Origin: Tolypothrix sp. NIES-4075
GTDB lineage: Bacteria > Cyanobacteriota > Cyanobacteriia > Cyanobacteriales > Nostocaceae
Direction of reading: 5' to 3'
DNA: 64,000 bases
Assembly: GCF_002218085.1 (NCBI RefSeq)
Contig: NZ_BDUC01000003.1
Location: forward strand, 159,666-223,665
The notes under the pieces are model-generated. The model was not told the origin of the DNA and did no database searches. It was given only the letters and a program-made list of their open reading frames with translations. The stretch's first letter is position 1, and each line of letters starts with the position of its first letter. A program made the position numbers and the translations under genes. Of the stretch, positions 1-9,253 are shown piece after piece.

Positions 1-114
1 CCCAATCAATACTGTGATTCCTTGCACACCTAATTGACGGGCAATTTCTAGCCCGATGCCTTTGTTTGCCCCGGTAATGAGGGCAACTTTATTTTCCGCT
101 GATTGTGATGTCAT
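1..114 (-). CDS. Short-chain dehydrogenase, N-terminal part (gene runs off the window edge)
   Basis: Only the first 38 codons are present. They begin MTSQSAENKVALITGANKG and contain the Rossmann cofactor motif TGANKGIG, typical of the NAD(P)-binding first beta-alpha-beta unit of the SDR superfamily. The ATG is at 112-114. The substrate cannot be judged from this fragment. It lies 30 bp upstream of another SDR gene on the same strand's downstream side, so two related oxidoreductases sit side by side here, although 894 to 145 and this fragment are read in the same direction with this one last. The motif with K after N is common in carbonyl-reductase-like SDRs (inference). Confidence 0.75.
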   Translation of the reverse strand, partial: MTSQSAENKVALITGANKGIGLEIARQLGVQGITVLIG

Positions 115-144
115 GAGTTAATCCTCAAGTAAAATATTGGTTAA

Positions 145-894
145 TTATCTTTCTTGCTCAGTCGGGCGAATGAGAACTTCGTTAACGTTGACGCGAAGCG
201 GTTGGGTGACAGCGTAAACAATGGCTGCTGCAATGTCCTCACTCTCTAAAGCTGTCATTGAGCCAATCCATGATTTGATATCGATTTTTGCTTTGTCATC
301 GGTAATGTGGTCAGTCAATTCTGTTACCGTCGCTCCTGGCTCAATTATGGTAACGCGGATTTTGTCTTGATAAACTTCTTTACGTAGAGCTTCCGAAAAC
401 GCACCTACACCAAATTTTGTTGCTGCATAAACGCCGGCTTTAACGTTTGCAATGCGACCTGCTGTAGAAGAAATATTGACTATATGACCGCTGCCCTGTG
501 CTTTCATGAGTGGTAAAACTGCATGAGTTGCATACATCAACCCCAAAAGATTAATGTTAATCATGCGTCGCCAATCTTCAGTGTCTGCACCATCGATCGC
601 TCCAAGCAACATAACCCCTGCATTATTGATGAGAATATCGACTTTGCCATACTCAGCTTGAGTCTTTTTCACCATTTCCTTGACCTGTGCTTCGTCGGAA
701 ACGTCCACAGTCATTGGTAGCGCTTGTCCGCCATTTTCGGCAATGTGCTTTGCTAACTCGTCTAAGCGATCGCTGCGACGAGCGGCAATTACCACCTTGG
801 CTTTTTCATTCGCTAAAGCGATCGCTGTTGCCTGACCAATTCCAGAGGAAGCACCAGTGACGATCGCCACTTTATCAATCAGTTTCTCAGACAT
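145..894 (-). CDS. SDR family NAD(P)-dependent oxidoreductase
   Basis: A 249-residue classical SDR of normal family length. The cofactor motif TGASSGIG lies near residues 14-21, NNAG near 90-93, the catalytic Ser in NISSTAG near 142-148 and the YxxxK active site as YAATK near 155-159. Arg-rich AARRSDRL after the second strand suggests preference for NADP(H) (inference from the family). The C-terminal half has the QPLRVNVNEVLIRPTEQ segment seen in YdfG-like serine or 3-hydroxy acid dehydrogenases, so that group is the best guess, but the substrate is not determinable. ATG at 892-894. The SDR fragment at 1-114 follows it on the same strand and may be co-transcribed. Confidence 0.88.
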   Translation of the reverse strand: MSEKLIDKVAIVTGASSGIGQATAIALANEKAKVVIAARRSDRLDELAKHIAENGGQALPMTVDVSDEAQVKEMVKKTQAEYGKVDILINNAGVMLLGAIDGADTEDWRRMININLLGLMYATHAVLPLMKAQGSGHIVNISSTAGRIANVKAGVYAATKFGVGAFSEALRKEVYQDKIRVTIIEPGATVTELTDHITDDKAKIDIKSWIGSMTALESEDIAAAIVYAVTQPLRVNVNEVLIRPTEQER

Positions 895-1110
895 GAATTA
901 TTCTTGATTTTCGTTTTATACCCATAGCTTATAAGTTCGAGTGCGCTCTAAGTCAAGCCTAAATTACACTTTTAGATATATGAAGAATAAAAAATGCTTT
1001 CTTGACAACATGTCTTTGCCCTGCACCTAGACCCGCCTGCCTATTCAATGTATCGGCTACGATATAAACATATAAAATATATTATTTTAAAAATATTTCC
1101 AGGTACTATT

Positions 1111-1893
1111 ATGCCCTCACCTTTTCCAGGCATGAACCCTTATTTAGAACATCCAGAATTATTTCCAGGATTTCATCACTGGTTGATTATTGAAATTGCT
1201 AGATTTATCTCTCCTCTGCTACGTCCTAAGTACCGTGTTGCCGTAGAAGTGAGAATGTACGAAATTAATACAACAAATTCCTTAATAGTCGGTATTCCTG
1301 ATATCTCGGTTATCAACCGAAAATCTAATACTCAGCCAATACAAGCAAACACTGCTGTTGCAGGTCCAGTATCTCAACCCCAACGTGTCAAAATTCCTAT
1401 GCCGCTATCCATACGGGAAGGATATTTAGAAATACGTGAAGTTGAAACAGATATATTAGTTACTACAATTGAAATTTTATCTCCTACTAACAAACGAGGT
1501 AAAGGACGACAACAGTATGAAGAAAAGCGTGGAGAAATCTTGGCAACCCGCACTAATTTGGTAGAAATCGATTTACTACGTAGCGGAAAACCAATGCCAT
1601 TAGCTGAAGATGCAATTAGTACTCACTACCGTATTCTAATATGTCGTGGAGATAATCGCCCCTATGCTGATTTATATGCTTTTAATGTTCAGGATATAAT
1701 ACCTTCATTTCCACTTCCTCTACGTTCAAGTGATACAGAACCTATTATTAATCTTTCTACATTATTAAATTATATTTATGATATATCCGGTTACGATTTA
1801 GTCATTAATTATAAGAAACAAGCAGTACCAAATTTGATAAAAGAGAATGCTGCCTGGGCAGATACATTATTACGCGAACAAGGTTTGAGGTAA
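1111..1893 (+). CDS. DUF4058 family protein
   Basis: The protein begins MPSPFPGMNPYLEHPELFPG, the hallmark start of DUF4058, which is why the ATG at 1111 is chosen over an in-frame ATG at 1048 that would add 21 unrelated residues. The product is 260 residues, normal for the family. A central segment (EILSPTNKRGKGRQQYEEKR) is the best conserved part of the family. DUF4058 proteins are very abundant in cyanobacteria and have no established biochemical role; a PD-(D/E)XK-like nuclease fold has been suggested for related families, but that is not shown here. It stands alone between divergent SDR genes and mgtE, in AT-rich DNA without HIP1 sites. Confidence 0.85.
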   Translation: MPSPFPGMNPYLEHPELFPGFHHWLIIEIARFISPLLRPKYRVAVEVRMYEINTTNSLIVGIPDISVINRKSNTQPIQANTAVAGPVSQPQRVKIPMPLSIREGYLEIREVETDILVTTIEILSPTNKRGKGRQQYEEKRGEILATRTNLVEIDLLRSGKPMPLAEDAISTHYRILICRGDNRPYADLYAFNVQDIIPSFPLPLRSSDTEPIINLSTLLNYIYDISGYDLVINYKKQAVPNLIKENAAWADTLLREQGLR

Positions 1894-2146
1894 TATTTAA
1901 TCTTGCGGGGTGGACATTGAGGGTGCCCCATCTTAAAGATGAGGTATACTAGAGGCTCGTAATTTTGCCAGTATTTCAGGCGATAGATATTATTGCAAGA
2001 CCCTCCTTGGTAATAAAAATCTCTGGTTAGGTATGTGACAAAAATCAATCAGAAAGAGTAAAAATAGCAGGTTTTACGTTTGATGTTGCCACTTTCCCTT
2101 AAACTAGGGGCAGTAACCTTGTTCAAACTGGCTTTGGTGGTGAACT

Positions 2147-3544
2147 GTGACAGAAGCCAATAATTCAACCTCTATCCAGAATGTCTCGCGCCGGGAACTG
2201 AGCGATTTAGTGCGAACTCAGTTGGAAATGCTGCTGGAAGCCGGAGATTTACAAGCCGCAAAAGCTATTCTTGTACCTGTGCAGCCTGCGGATATTGCTG
2301 ATGCGATTGAAGGTTTGCCAGAAAAAATGCACGCTTTAGCTTTTCGCTTGCTTTCTAAGGATGAAGCGATCGAGGTTTATGAACATCTCGACTACAGCAT
2401 TCAAGAACTGTTAATCGAAGAACTGAGAAGCCAGGAGATTCGCGACATTGTTGATAAAATGTCACCAGATGACCGAGCAAGGTTATTTGATGAATTACCC
2501 GCAAAAGTCGTCAATCGTCTGCTAGAACAACTTAGTCCAAGCGAACGGGAATTTACTTCTCAGCTATTGGGTTATGAAAGCGGTACTGCTGGGCGAATTA
2601 TGACCCCAGAGTTAATCTCGCTGAAAGAAAATTTTACCATCACTCAAGCTTTAGAGAGAATTCGCAGCCTAGCTAATGCTAGTGAGATGGTTTATTACCT
2701 CTACATCACTAATGAGGCTAGACGTTTGACTGGGATGTTGTCGCTGCGCGATTTAGTGACATCTCAGCCAGAGCAAAAAGTTAGCGACATGATGACCCGC
2801 GATGTAGTGTATGTTTATACGGATACAGACCAAGAAGAAGTAGCAAGATTGATCCAAAGATATGACTTTCTTGCCGTGCCTGTGGTGGATCGAGAACAGC
2901 GTTTAGTGGGAATTGTCACTGTTGATGATGTAATTGACATTCTCCAAGAGGAAACCACTGAGGATATTTACGCTTTGGGTGGTGGTGTGCAGTCCGGAGG
3001 CGACAATTATTTTCAGACAGGTTTGCTGACAGTAGCCCGCAAGCGAGTAGTTTGGTTGTTAGTATTACTTGTAACTAATACGATTACGGGAACAATTATT
3101 AAATCCCAAGAAGATATTTTAAGTAAAGTGGTTGTACTGACCGCATTTATCCCTTTACTGACAGGCACTGGCGGAAATGTCGGCGCTCAATCTTCCACAG
3201 TAGTAATTCGCGGGATGAATACCGATGAAATACGGTCAATGGGAGCATTGCAGGTAATTGGTAGAGAAGCGATCGCCGGCGCATTGTTAGGAACGATGTT
3301 AGGTGCGATCGCGACAGTGTGGGCATACTTTCTGCAAAATAATTTAGCAGTAGCGATCGCCGTCGGCACCAGTCTGGTAGCAATTTCTATTTTGGCTTCT
3401 CTCTCCGGTTCAGCACTGCCGTTTCTATTCCGCTTACTTCGCTTAGATCCAGCATTAATGTCAGCACCATTTATTACTACCGCAGTCGATGTAGCTGGTG
3501 TTTTAATTTACTTCAGTTTGGCGCGAGTAATTTTAAAGATATAA
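2147..3544 (+). CDS. mgtE: Magnesium transporter MgtE
   Basis: This 465-residue protein has the full MgtE layout. Residues about 30-135 form the helical MgtE_N superhelix (repeated RLLSKDEAIEVYEHL-type and MSPDDRARLFDELP segments). Residues about 138-262 are two CBS domains, which sense cytosolic Mg. Residues about 295-465 are the five-helix membrane pore, including the conserved GTGGNVGAQSSTVVIRGM pore segment. In the family it imports Mg2+ down its gradient across the cytoplasmic membrane and closes when Mg binds the N and CBS domains. Translation starts at GTG (2147), as no ATG lies close upstream in frame. The 253-bp upstream gap shows no obvious M-box riboswitch. It is transcribed alone. 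Confidence 0.93.
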   Translation: MTEANNSTSIQNVSRRELSDLVRTQLEMLLEAGDLQAAKAILVPVQPADIADAIEGLPEKMHALAFRLLSKDEAIEVYEHLDYSIQELLIEELRSQEIRDIVDKMSPDDRARLFDELPAKVVNRLLEQLSPSEREFTSQLLGYESGTAGRIMTPELISLKENFTITQALERIRSLANASEMVYYLYITNEARRLTGMLSLRDLVTSQPEQKVSDMMTRDVVYVYTDTDQEEVARLIQRYDFLAVPVVDREQRLVGIVTVDDVIDILQEETTEDIYALGGGVQSGGDNYFQTGLLTVARKRVVWLLVLLVTNTITGTIIKSQEDILSKVVVLTAFIPLLTGTGGNVGAQSSTVVIRGMNTDEIRSMGALQVIGREAIAGALLGTMLGAIATVWAYFLQNNLAVAIAVGTSLVAISILASLSGSALPFLFRLLRLDPALMSAPFITTAVDVAGVLIYFSLARVILKI

Positions 3545-3659
3545 GTTACTTAAAAGTCTAAATTTTGGCTTTTGTTACTTCAATACCTTTTAATTTCTAG
3601 TCAAAGATGAAAAAATCAAGTTTGCCTAACTTAATTGATAAAACACGAAATTTATTGGC

Positions 3660-5294
3660 ATGTTTTTTCAAAACCAATTAAACTCACTTATCAAAGCATT
3701 TTTATCCGCACTGTTAATTTTTCTCATCACCACCCTAATTATTGTTCAAACTACTGTCCCAGCTATCGAAAGTCCACTACCCACAGGACGAAACAATCCC
3801 ACAATCATTGAAAATCTTAAACCAGGTACTACTGATTGGCAGTTAACAAATCCCGCCACCAAGCGAGAAATCGAAGGCTATGCTTCACTAACTAGCGTCA
3901 ATCGCGGCGAAGAAATAAAGCTTTTTGTGAATACAAAAGAGCCAAATTACACAATTGAAATTTATCGAATGGGCTGGTACGGGGGTGCGGGAGGACGACA
4001 AGTTTCACCTTTAATTACACGCAAAGCAGTAAGACAACCACCGCCAATTATAAATGAAGCAACCGGTTTAATTGAATGCAATTGGAAAAACCCATACGTA
4101 TTGAAAATTCCTAATAATCCCAACGATCCAACACAGTGGGCAAGTGGTTTTTATTTAGCAAAACTAACTGCTAACAAAAGTGGCAAACAAAGCTATATTA
4201 TTTTTGTCGTGCGTGATGACACTCGCCCTGCGGATATCTTATTTCAATCGAGCGTCACTACCCATCAAGCGTATAATAACTGGGGTGGGATGTCTCTTTA
4301 TCGCTGGAACAGTCGCGGCAAACAAGCATCTAAAGTTTCATTCAATCGTCCCTATGCCATAAGCCCGAATAAAGCAGCAGCTTATGGAGTAGGTGCAGGC
4401 GAATTTTTAACCAACCTCCAACCGAAAAGAAGAACTTCCAGCGCGGCTTGGGAATATAACATGGTACGCTGGTTAGAGCGATCGGGCTACGATGTCGCTT
4501 ACAGCACCGACATTGACACCCACGAAAATTATATAGATGAAAAGACTGGCAAGCCGATACTATTGCTGCATAAAGCATTTCTCTCGGTCGGTCATGATGA
4601 ATATTGGTCATGGCAGATGCGGCAAAATGTCGAAGCCGCAAGAGATAATGGCGTTAGTCTCGGCTTTTTTTCTTCCAACACCTGTTATTGGCAGATTCGT
4701 TTTGAACCTAGCCGCATTACCGAAGATATTAACCGCACGATTGTTGCTTATAAAGAAGGCGTTACTCTAGATCCGTTTATGAGGGACGCATCTCCAAACA
4801 ACGATAACTTGGTCACAACCAATTGGCGCAGAAAACCTGTCAATCTCCCGGAAGACGCTTTGATTGGAGTCATGTACGAGACATTTCAAGTAAACGCTGA
4901 CATTCACATCAATCAAACAGCCCCTAATTGGTTGCTTGCAGATACGCAACTGAGCCAGAATAATACCCAAGCATTACGAGCAAACAGCAAATCACCTTTA
5001 AAAGAAATCCGCCTTCAGGGATTGTTAGGCTATGAAGTCGATCGCATGTTTGGTAATGCCCCCCCTAATACCATCCGCATTGCCCATTCACCTTATCGTT
5101 ATGGCAAAGGTATCAGATATTCCGACATGACAGTTTATACAGCTGATTCTGGTGCAACTGTATTTGCTACCGGCACTATGCAGTGGAGTTGGGGACTAGA
5201 TGATTACAACGCACCGCAATTACGCCCCTCTGTTACGAGTCCTGATGCCCAAGCGATTACCCGCAACATTTTGGCGCGAATGATTGGTAAATAA
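3660..5294 (+). CDS. N,N-dimethylformamidase large-subunit-like secreted protein
   Basis: The 544-residue product starts with a hydrophobic segment (FLSALLIFLITTLIIVQTTV, residues about 15-34) that should act as a signal peptide or membrane anchor. After it comes a beta-sandwich-like region with SLTSVNRGEEIKLFVNTK and IEIYRMGWYGGAGGR, then a large domain with SVGHDEYWSWQMRQNVEAAR and LGFFSSNTCYWQIRFE. These segments are typical of the family annotated as dimethylformamidase beta-subunit-like. The true enzyme hydrolyses dimethylformamide, but bacterial relatives outside that context have unknown substrates, so the exact reaction is not assigned. It is flanked by mgtE and a long STRR tract that begins at its stop codon. 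Confidence 0.75.
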   Translation: MFFQNQLNSLIKAFLSALLIFLITTLIIVQTTVPAIESPLPTGRNNPTIIENLKPGTTDWQLTNPATKREIEGYASLTSVNRGEEIKLFVNTKEPNYTIEIYRMGWYGGAGGRQVSPLITRKAVRQPPPIINEATGLIECNWKNPYVLKIPNNPNDPTQWASGFYLAKLTANKSGKQSYIIFVVRDDTRPADILFQSSVTTHQAYNNWGGMSLYRWNSRGKQASKVSFNRPYAISPNKAAAYGVGAGEFLTNLQPKRRTSSAAWEYNMVRWLERSGYDVAYSTDIDTHENYIDEKTGKPILLLHKAFLSVGHDEYWSWQMRQNVEAARDNGVSLGFFSSNTCYWQIRFEPSRITEDINRTIVAYKEGVTLDPFMRDASPNNDNLVTTNWRRKPVNLPEDALIGVMYETFQVNADIHINQTAPNWLLADTQLSQNNTQALRANSKSPLKEIRLQGLLGYEVDRMFGNAPPNTIRIAHSPYRYGKGIRYSDMTVYTADSGATVFATGTMQWSWGLDDYNAPQLRPSVTSPDAQAITRNILARMIGK

Positions 5295-5509
5295 TGGTTG
5301 TTGGTTGTTGGTTGTTGGTTGTTGGTTGTTGGTTGTTAGTTGTTAGTTGTTGGTTGTTAGTTGTTGGTTGTTGGTGGTTGGTAGGAAAATCCACAAATCA
5401 CTATCCACCATCCACCATCCAAATTCCACTATCCACCATCCACCATCCACATTCCACCATCCACCATCCAAATTCCACTAACAACTATCCACCATCCACT
5501 AACCCGTAA
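5294..5509 (+). repeat. STRR tracts: GTTGTTG-type then CCACCATCC-type
   Basis: From the stop codon of the preceding gene to about 5378 the DNA is built of GTTGTTG/GTTGTTA heptamers. From about 5400 to 5505 it is built of CCACCATCC, AAATTCCACTAT and CCACTAAC units. The first block is the approximate reverse complement of the heptamer AACAACC seen elsewhere in the window. It is open in one frame but the translation is simple repeats, so it is not treated as a gene. Confidence 0.9.
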
Positions 5510-5767
5510 TTAAAGTTCTGATGCCGTATCTGGTGCAACGACTTCGCCAGTACCAATTTGTAATATCATGTCTTGGTCGGTAATCAGTTCATTAAGTTCT
5601 TTGACTTGCAAATTCATTTCCTCACAAGCTTGCCGTAATTCACGCGCAAAGGTGTTGAGGTCATCTCCATAACCACATTGAAAAGCAGCGGTTTCAATTC
5701 CCTGTTTGGCATTCGCTCTAGCACAATCCACTAGCTCTGTGCCTTGCAATCGTGTTGGGGATGCCAT
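5510..5767 (-). CDS. Conserved small hypothetical protein
   Basis: An 85-residue soluble, acidic protein starting MASPTRLQGTELVDCARANA. It contains two Cys residues (C16 and C32) and a central amphipathic helix (DLNTFARELRQACEEMNLQVKEL split over residues 36-58) that could form a coiled coil. The codon use and clean start after AT-rich DNA support a real gene. I recognise it only as a protein type seen in cyanobacterial genomes and assign no function. Its stop codon lies directly against an STRR tract, and the neighbour 6068-6922 is on the same strand but separated by another STRR tract. Confidence 0.65.
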   Translation of the reverse strand: MASPTRLQGTELVDCARANAKQGIETAAFQCGYGDDLNTFARELRQACEEMNLQVKELNELITDQDMILQIGTGEVVAPDTASEL

Positions 5768-5854
5768 AGCCGTAATTTTTATGTATTAAGTGTTCTTTTC
5801 GAGACTATCAATTATAAGGCAATTTTTCATCCCTCTAATGGTTGACTCAATAAT

Positions 5855-6077
5855 AGGTAATTGGTAATAGGGAATTGGTAATAGGAATAAGAAAAGTACT
5901 TCCCCATTACCCATTACCCATTCCCCATTACCCATTACCCATTACCCATTACCCATTCCCCATTCCCGATTCCCGATTCCCGATTCCCGATTCCCCATTA
6001 CCCATTACCCATTACCCATTCCCCATTCCCCATTACCCATTACCCATTCCCCATTCCCCATTCCCCATTACCCATTA
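5855..6077. repeat. STRR tract of CCCATTA, CCCATTC and CCCGATT heptamers
   Basis: About thirty consecutive heptamers of the CCCATTA/CCCATTC type with an internal run of CCCGATT. The tract reaches into the 3' end of the SDR gene at 6068-6922, whose final residues overlap it. This is the longest tract of this type in the window. Confidence 0.92.
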
Positions 6078-6922
6078 ACTACCGATCCACCATTGGGATG
6101 CAACACTTGACCGGAGAAATAAGAACTGTCATCGGAGGCTAAAAATACAAAGCTGGGTGCAACTTCTTCGGGTTGTCCAGGTCTTTCCATTGGTACATCT
6201 TTGCCAAATGTTTCTACTTTCTCTTTCGGGAAAGTTGAGGGAATTAAAGGTGTCCAAATTGGACCTGGTGCAACAGCATTAACACGAATTTTCTTTTCTA
6301 CCAAACTTTGTGACAAAGAACGAGTAAAGGCAACAATTGCACCTTTTGTAGAAGAATAATCAAGTAGTTGCGGATTGCCTTTATAAGCGGTTACTGATGT
6401 AGTATTAACAATGGCGCTGCCTTCGTGCAAGTGCTTTATCGCCGCTTTGGTCATGAAAAACATTGAGAAAATATTAGTCCGGAAGGTGCGCTCTAGCTGC
6501 TCTTCGGTAATATCTTCTATACTTTCTTGGGGATGCTGTTCGGCAGCATTGTTGACGAGAATATCAAGTTTGCCAAACTCATCTACAGTTTGTTGCACAG
6601 CTTGCTGACAAAAGGTTTCATTGCCAATATCACCAGCGATCGCTACGGCACGACGTCCATATTTTTCGACTAAATTCTTGGTTTCTTTAGCGTCGTCGTG
6701 TTCATTCAAATAAACGATCGCTACATCTGCACCCTCTTTAGCATAAGCGATCGCTACAGCACGACCAATTCCACTATCTCCACCAGTAATCAAAGCAACT
6801 TTATCTTTTAACTTACCACTTCCCTGATAACTTGAATCTTCTGCCTTGGGTTTCGGCGTCATTTCTGATTCTTTACCTGGTGGTTTCTGTTGCTGTGCTG
6901 GTTGTAAAGATTCTTCTGGCAT
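6068..6922 (-). CDS. SDR family oxidoreductase (YghA / general stress protein 39 type)
   Basis: A 284-residue SDR with a hydrophilic N-terminal extension of about 40 residues rich in Q, K, P and E (PAQQQKPPGKESEMTPKPKA), typical of the YghA/YhdF/GSP39 subgroup. TGGDSGIG (about residues 47-54) is the cofactor loop, NNAAEQ follows the fourth strand, and YSSTKGA is the YxxxK active site. The C-terminal GQVLHPNGG motif also fits. Members are stress-induced NAD(P)-dependent dehydrogenases of uncertain substrate. The ATG at 6920-6922 follows AGGGAGAATCC on the minus strand, a good ribosome binding site. The 3' end sits inside an STRR tract. Confidence 0.88.
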   Translation of the reverse strand: MPEESLQPAQQQKPPGKESEMTPKPKAEDSSYQGSGKLKDKVALITGGDSGIGRAVAIAYAKEGADVAIVYLNEHDDAKETKNLVEKYGRRAVAIAGDIGNETFCQQAVQQTVDEFGKLDILVNNAAEQHPQESIEDITEEQLERTFRTNIFSMFFMTKAAIKHLHEGSAIVNTTSVTAYKGNPQLLDYSSTKGAIVAFTRSLSQSLVEKKIRVNAVAPGPIWTPLIPSTFPKEKVETFGKDVPMERPGQPEEVAPSFVFLASDDSSYFSGQVLHPNGGSVVNG

Positions 6923-7529
6923 AGGATTCTCCCTGAATATTTACTTACTATTGCTATTGGTTAGTGGATAGTTGTTAGTGGATAAGAGTTAGTTGATAGT
7001 GGATTTCCCAACCAAGAATCAACAACTAACAATTCCCAATTCCCAATTGCCAAAAACAAACCCTGGATCGAAAATTCAACCCAAGGTTAATTTTTTCCTT
7101 TGGCTTCACTTGCTTTGATTGCAAGCTTAGGTATTGCTACCCCGTATAGCCAAGCCTACTGATTTTTAGTACAGCGCGACTTACATTATTTCTCCCCACA
7201 CCATCACACATGCTATTGATCTAACAAAGGATACAACTTGACAACTCTCAATTGATGAAGGATTTCTCCTACTCACCTGCCTTTAACTTATCTATTGTCT
7301 AATGGAAATTTATCAATCTTTGGATGTAAACAAATTGAATTTTTCTCAGTCTAAAGACGTAGTAGAAAATAACCAAAAGTTATCAAACGAAAGCTTGTGC
7401 ATAAATGTAATTTAATTTATTAAAGAAGCCAATTCTTTCTTCCTATTACCTGTTACCCATTTCGCATTCCCCAGTGTAAATCTGCTACCATACACCAAAT
7501 ACGTGTATTAACTTAGGTAGCCTGTAAAA
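6923..7529. other. Intergenic region with short repeats
   Basis: This 607-bp divergent gap serves as promoter region for genes on both sides. It holds GTTAGTGGATA-type repeats (about 6960-7000), a short CAATTCC tract (about 7030-7048) and a CCCATT fragment near 7450. The rest is AT-rich and I see no open frame or strong hairpin that would mark a gene. Confidence 0.6.
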
Positions 7530-8891
7530 ATGGATTTACTAGCTGAAATATACAATTCTTTTAATCCCTTTGAGACTGCATCAAAAGAAGCATATGTCGA
7601 TTGTCGAGAGGTGCGTGGTAATTGGGAAGTATATCAAGAGTTGGGAAAGAAAGTTGTACTTTCAAACCACGCAACCTGTCAGCTATGTTCGGGGCATCGG
7701 GGTACGGGTAAATCCACTGAGTTATTGCGTTTGAAAGAAAACTTAGAAGGCAGGGGATATTTTGTTGTTTATTTTGCGGTAGACGATCAAGATATTGAAC
7801 CGGAAGATGTGGAATATGCTGATATATTAATGGCTTGCACGCGGCATTTGGTGGAAGCAGTCAAAATAGAACAGCATAATCCCCTGCTGGAATGGATGAA
7901 ATCACGCTGGGAATCGTTCAATGACTTGATGCAGATGGAGGTATCTTTTGAAAAGCTGAACTTGGAACAGCAGATTTCTCAATTTTCCAAAATTACCGCA
8001 ACAATCAAAGCTGTCCCGGATATGCGACGGGAAATAAGGCAAAAAATTAATGCTAATACACCTTCGTTGGTTAAAGCGCTGAATGACTTTATTTTACAAG
8101 CTCAAAAATCTTTACCGAAAGGTAAAAATAACGGGTTAGTCATAATTGTTGATAATCTTGATCGCATTGTGGAGATTAAGGAAGAAGGAAGACCCAGCAA
8201 TTATGAAGAAATCTATTTAAATCGCAGTGAAATGTTGCGGGGTTTGAAGTGCCATGTTCTCTACACTGTGCCCATCGATGTTGTATATTCAGATTTGGCG
8301 ACTAATTTGGACAGTAGTTACCACAATCTTGAAGTAGTGCCGATGATGATGGTACGAAATCCTAATGGTGATGCTAACGAAACTGGGCTGAAGAAACTGC
8401 GAGAATTGATTTGTCAGCGTGTTAAATTAATTGAGCCAAAACTAGAAAAAACATTAGAGGGCAAAGTCAAGGGTTTAGATTTACCAGCTGTGTTTGATAG
8501 TCCAGAAACACTCAAACAACTCTGCTTGATGAGTGGTGGACACATGCGGGATTTGATGAAGTTGATTCAAAGTGCGATCGAGCAAGTCGATCAACTACCA
8601 ATTACATCCAAAGCTGTAAAATTAGCGATTGAGAAAGCGCGTGAAACTTACCGCAAAGGTGTTCAAGAACATCATTGGGATATTTTGGCTGAAGCTAATA
8701 GCTGTAAAGATAAGAAAGACGACAAAGAACATTTACGTTTGCTCAGAAATCGCTCGCTGCTGGAATATCGCTATTATGATGATAACGATTCCCTACAGAT
8801 TTGGTGCGATGTTCACCCATTGATTGAGGGAACTCCCAAATTTAAAGATGCACTTAGCAAAATTCAATCTGTAACGGGAACTGCTCTCTAA
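7530..8891 (+). CDS. P-loop ATPase (AAA/STAND-like) paired with a TPR protein
   Basis: A 453-residue protein with Walker A GHRGTGKST at residues 55-63 and Walker B LVIIVDNLDRI at 203-213, followed by a sensor-like strand CHVLYTVPIDVVYS near 241-254. The hhhhDxLDR form of Walker B is shared by STAND and KAP-type NTPases. After the ATPase core come a helical region with LCLMSGGHMRDLMKLI (about 331-346), which resembles the winged-helix-like end of STAND/AAA modules, and a C-terminal segment with SLLEYRYYDDND and WCDVHPL. No transmembrane segment or nuclease motif is visible. The next gene on the same strand, 530 bp away, encodes a protein with a degenerate NTPase-like domain plus TPRs, so the two probably work together (inference). 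The stop codon lies inside a 44-bp direct repeat. Confidence 0.8.
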   Translation: MDLLAEIYNSFNPFETASKEAYVDCREVRGNWEVYQELGKKVVLSNHATCQLCSGHRGTGKSTELLRLKENLEGRGYFVVYFAVDDQDIEPEDVEYADILMACTRHLVEAVKIEQHNPLLEWMKSRWESFNDLMQMEVSFEKLNLEQQISQFSKITATIKAVPDMRREIRQKINANTPSLVKALNDFILQAQKSLPKGKNNGLVIIVDNLDRIVEIKEEGRPSNYEEIYLNRSEMLRGLKCHVLYTVPIDVVYSDLATNLDSSYHNLEVVPMMMVRNPNGDANETGLKKLRELICQRVKLIEPKLEKTLEGKVKGLDLPAVFDSPETLKQLCLMSGGHMRDLMKLIQSAIEQVDQLPITSKAVKLAIEKARETYRKGVQEHHWDILAEANSCKDKKDDKEHLRLLRNRSLLEYRYYDDNDSLQIWCDVHPLIEGTPKFKDALSKIQSVTGTAL

Positions 8892-8982
8892 ATCTGTCCC
8901 CCACTGGGAGAGAGACTTTGATTCTTTAACCGGAACCCCTCTCTAAATCTGTCCCCCACTGGGAGAGAGACTTTGATTCTTT
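8884..8982. repeat. Two 44-bp direct repeats across the ATPase stop codon
   Basis: The 44-bp unit starting CTCTCTAAATCTGTCCCC lies at 8884-8927 and again at 8939-8982, identical as read, with an 11-bp spacer. The first unit contains the TAA stop of the ATPase gene, so the last codons of that gene are repeat-derived. Confidence 0.85.
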
Positions 8983-8984
8983 CT

Positions 8985-9007
8985 CCCCTTCCCTACGAGG
9001 GAAGGGG
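8985..9007. terminator. Perfect 10-bp hairpin downstream of the ATPase gene
   Basis: CCCCTTCCCT at 8985-8994 pairs perfectly with AGGGAAGGGG at 8998-9007 over a 3-base loop. It is followed by a G/T-rich stretch rather than a clean T run, so it may be a dispersed palindromic repeat that also acts as a transcript end. Confidence 0.55.
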
Positions 9008-9077
9008 TTGGGGGTTAGGTTTGAGAGAAAGTAAACAGTCGGACAGAATTAATTACACAACGTCATTGCGGATGAAG

Positions 9078-9224
9078 CATAACATCGCTCTGCATTGGCA
9101 TAACATCGCTCTGCATTAACATAACATCGCTCTGCATTAACATAACATCGCTCTGCATTAACATAACATCGCGCTGCATTAACATAACATCGCTCTGCAT
9201 TGGCATAACATCGCTCTGCATTAA
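9078..9224. repeat. Seven tandem 21-bp repeats
   Basis: Seven complete copies of a 21-bp unit (consensus CATAACATCGCTCTGCATTAA) run without spacer from 9078 to 9224. Differences are limited to a final GG instead of AA in units 1 and 6, and GCGCTG for GCTCTG in unit 5. 21 bp equals two helical turns, so each unit faces the same side of the DNA. The array ends about 197 bp before the TPR gene start. Confidence 0.93.
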
Positions 9225-9253
9225 CATAGTGTCCCGATACAATGTTAATGCAG
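9216..9253. terminator. 12-bp inverted repeat closing the 21-bp array
   Basis: CTGCATTAACAT at 9216-9227 pairs perfectly with ATGTTAATGCAG at 9242-9253 around a 14-base loop. One arm is the end of the last 21-bp unit, so the array is bounded by an inverted half-unit. No T run follows; a role as terminator is not certain. Confidence 0.45.

Noticed and set aside
1894..2146. M-box riboswitch before mgtE.
   Set aside because: I could not find the conserved M-box core; only a short repeat and AT-rich DNA are visible.
5294..6078. Open frames of 67-71 codons within STRR tracts as genes.
   Set aside because: They translate as heptamer-derived peptide repeats (WLLVVGC, HYPLPI) and have no conserved features.
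9078..9224. The tandem array as a CRISPR locus.
   Set aside because: The units join directly with no spacers, are only 21 bp, and no cas gene is nearby.
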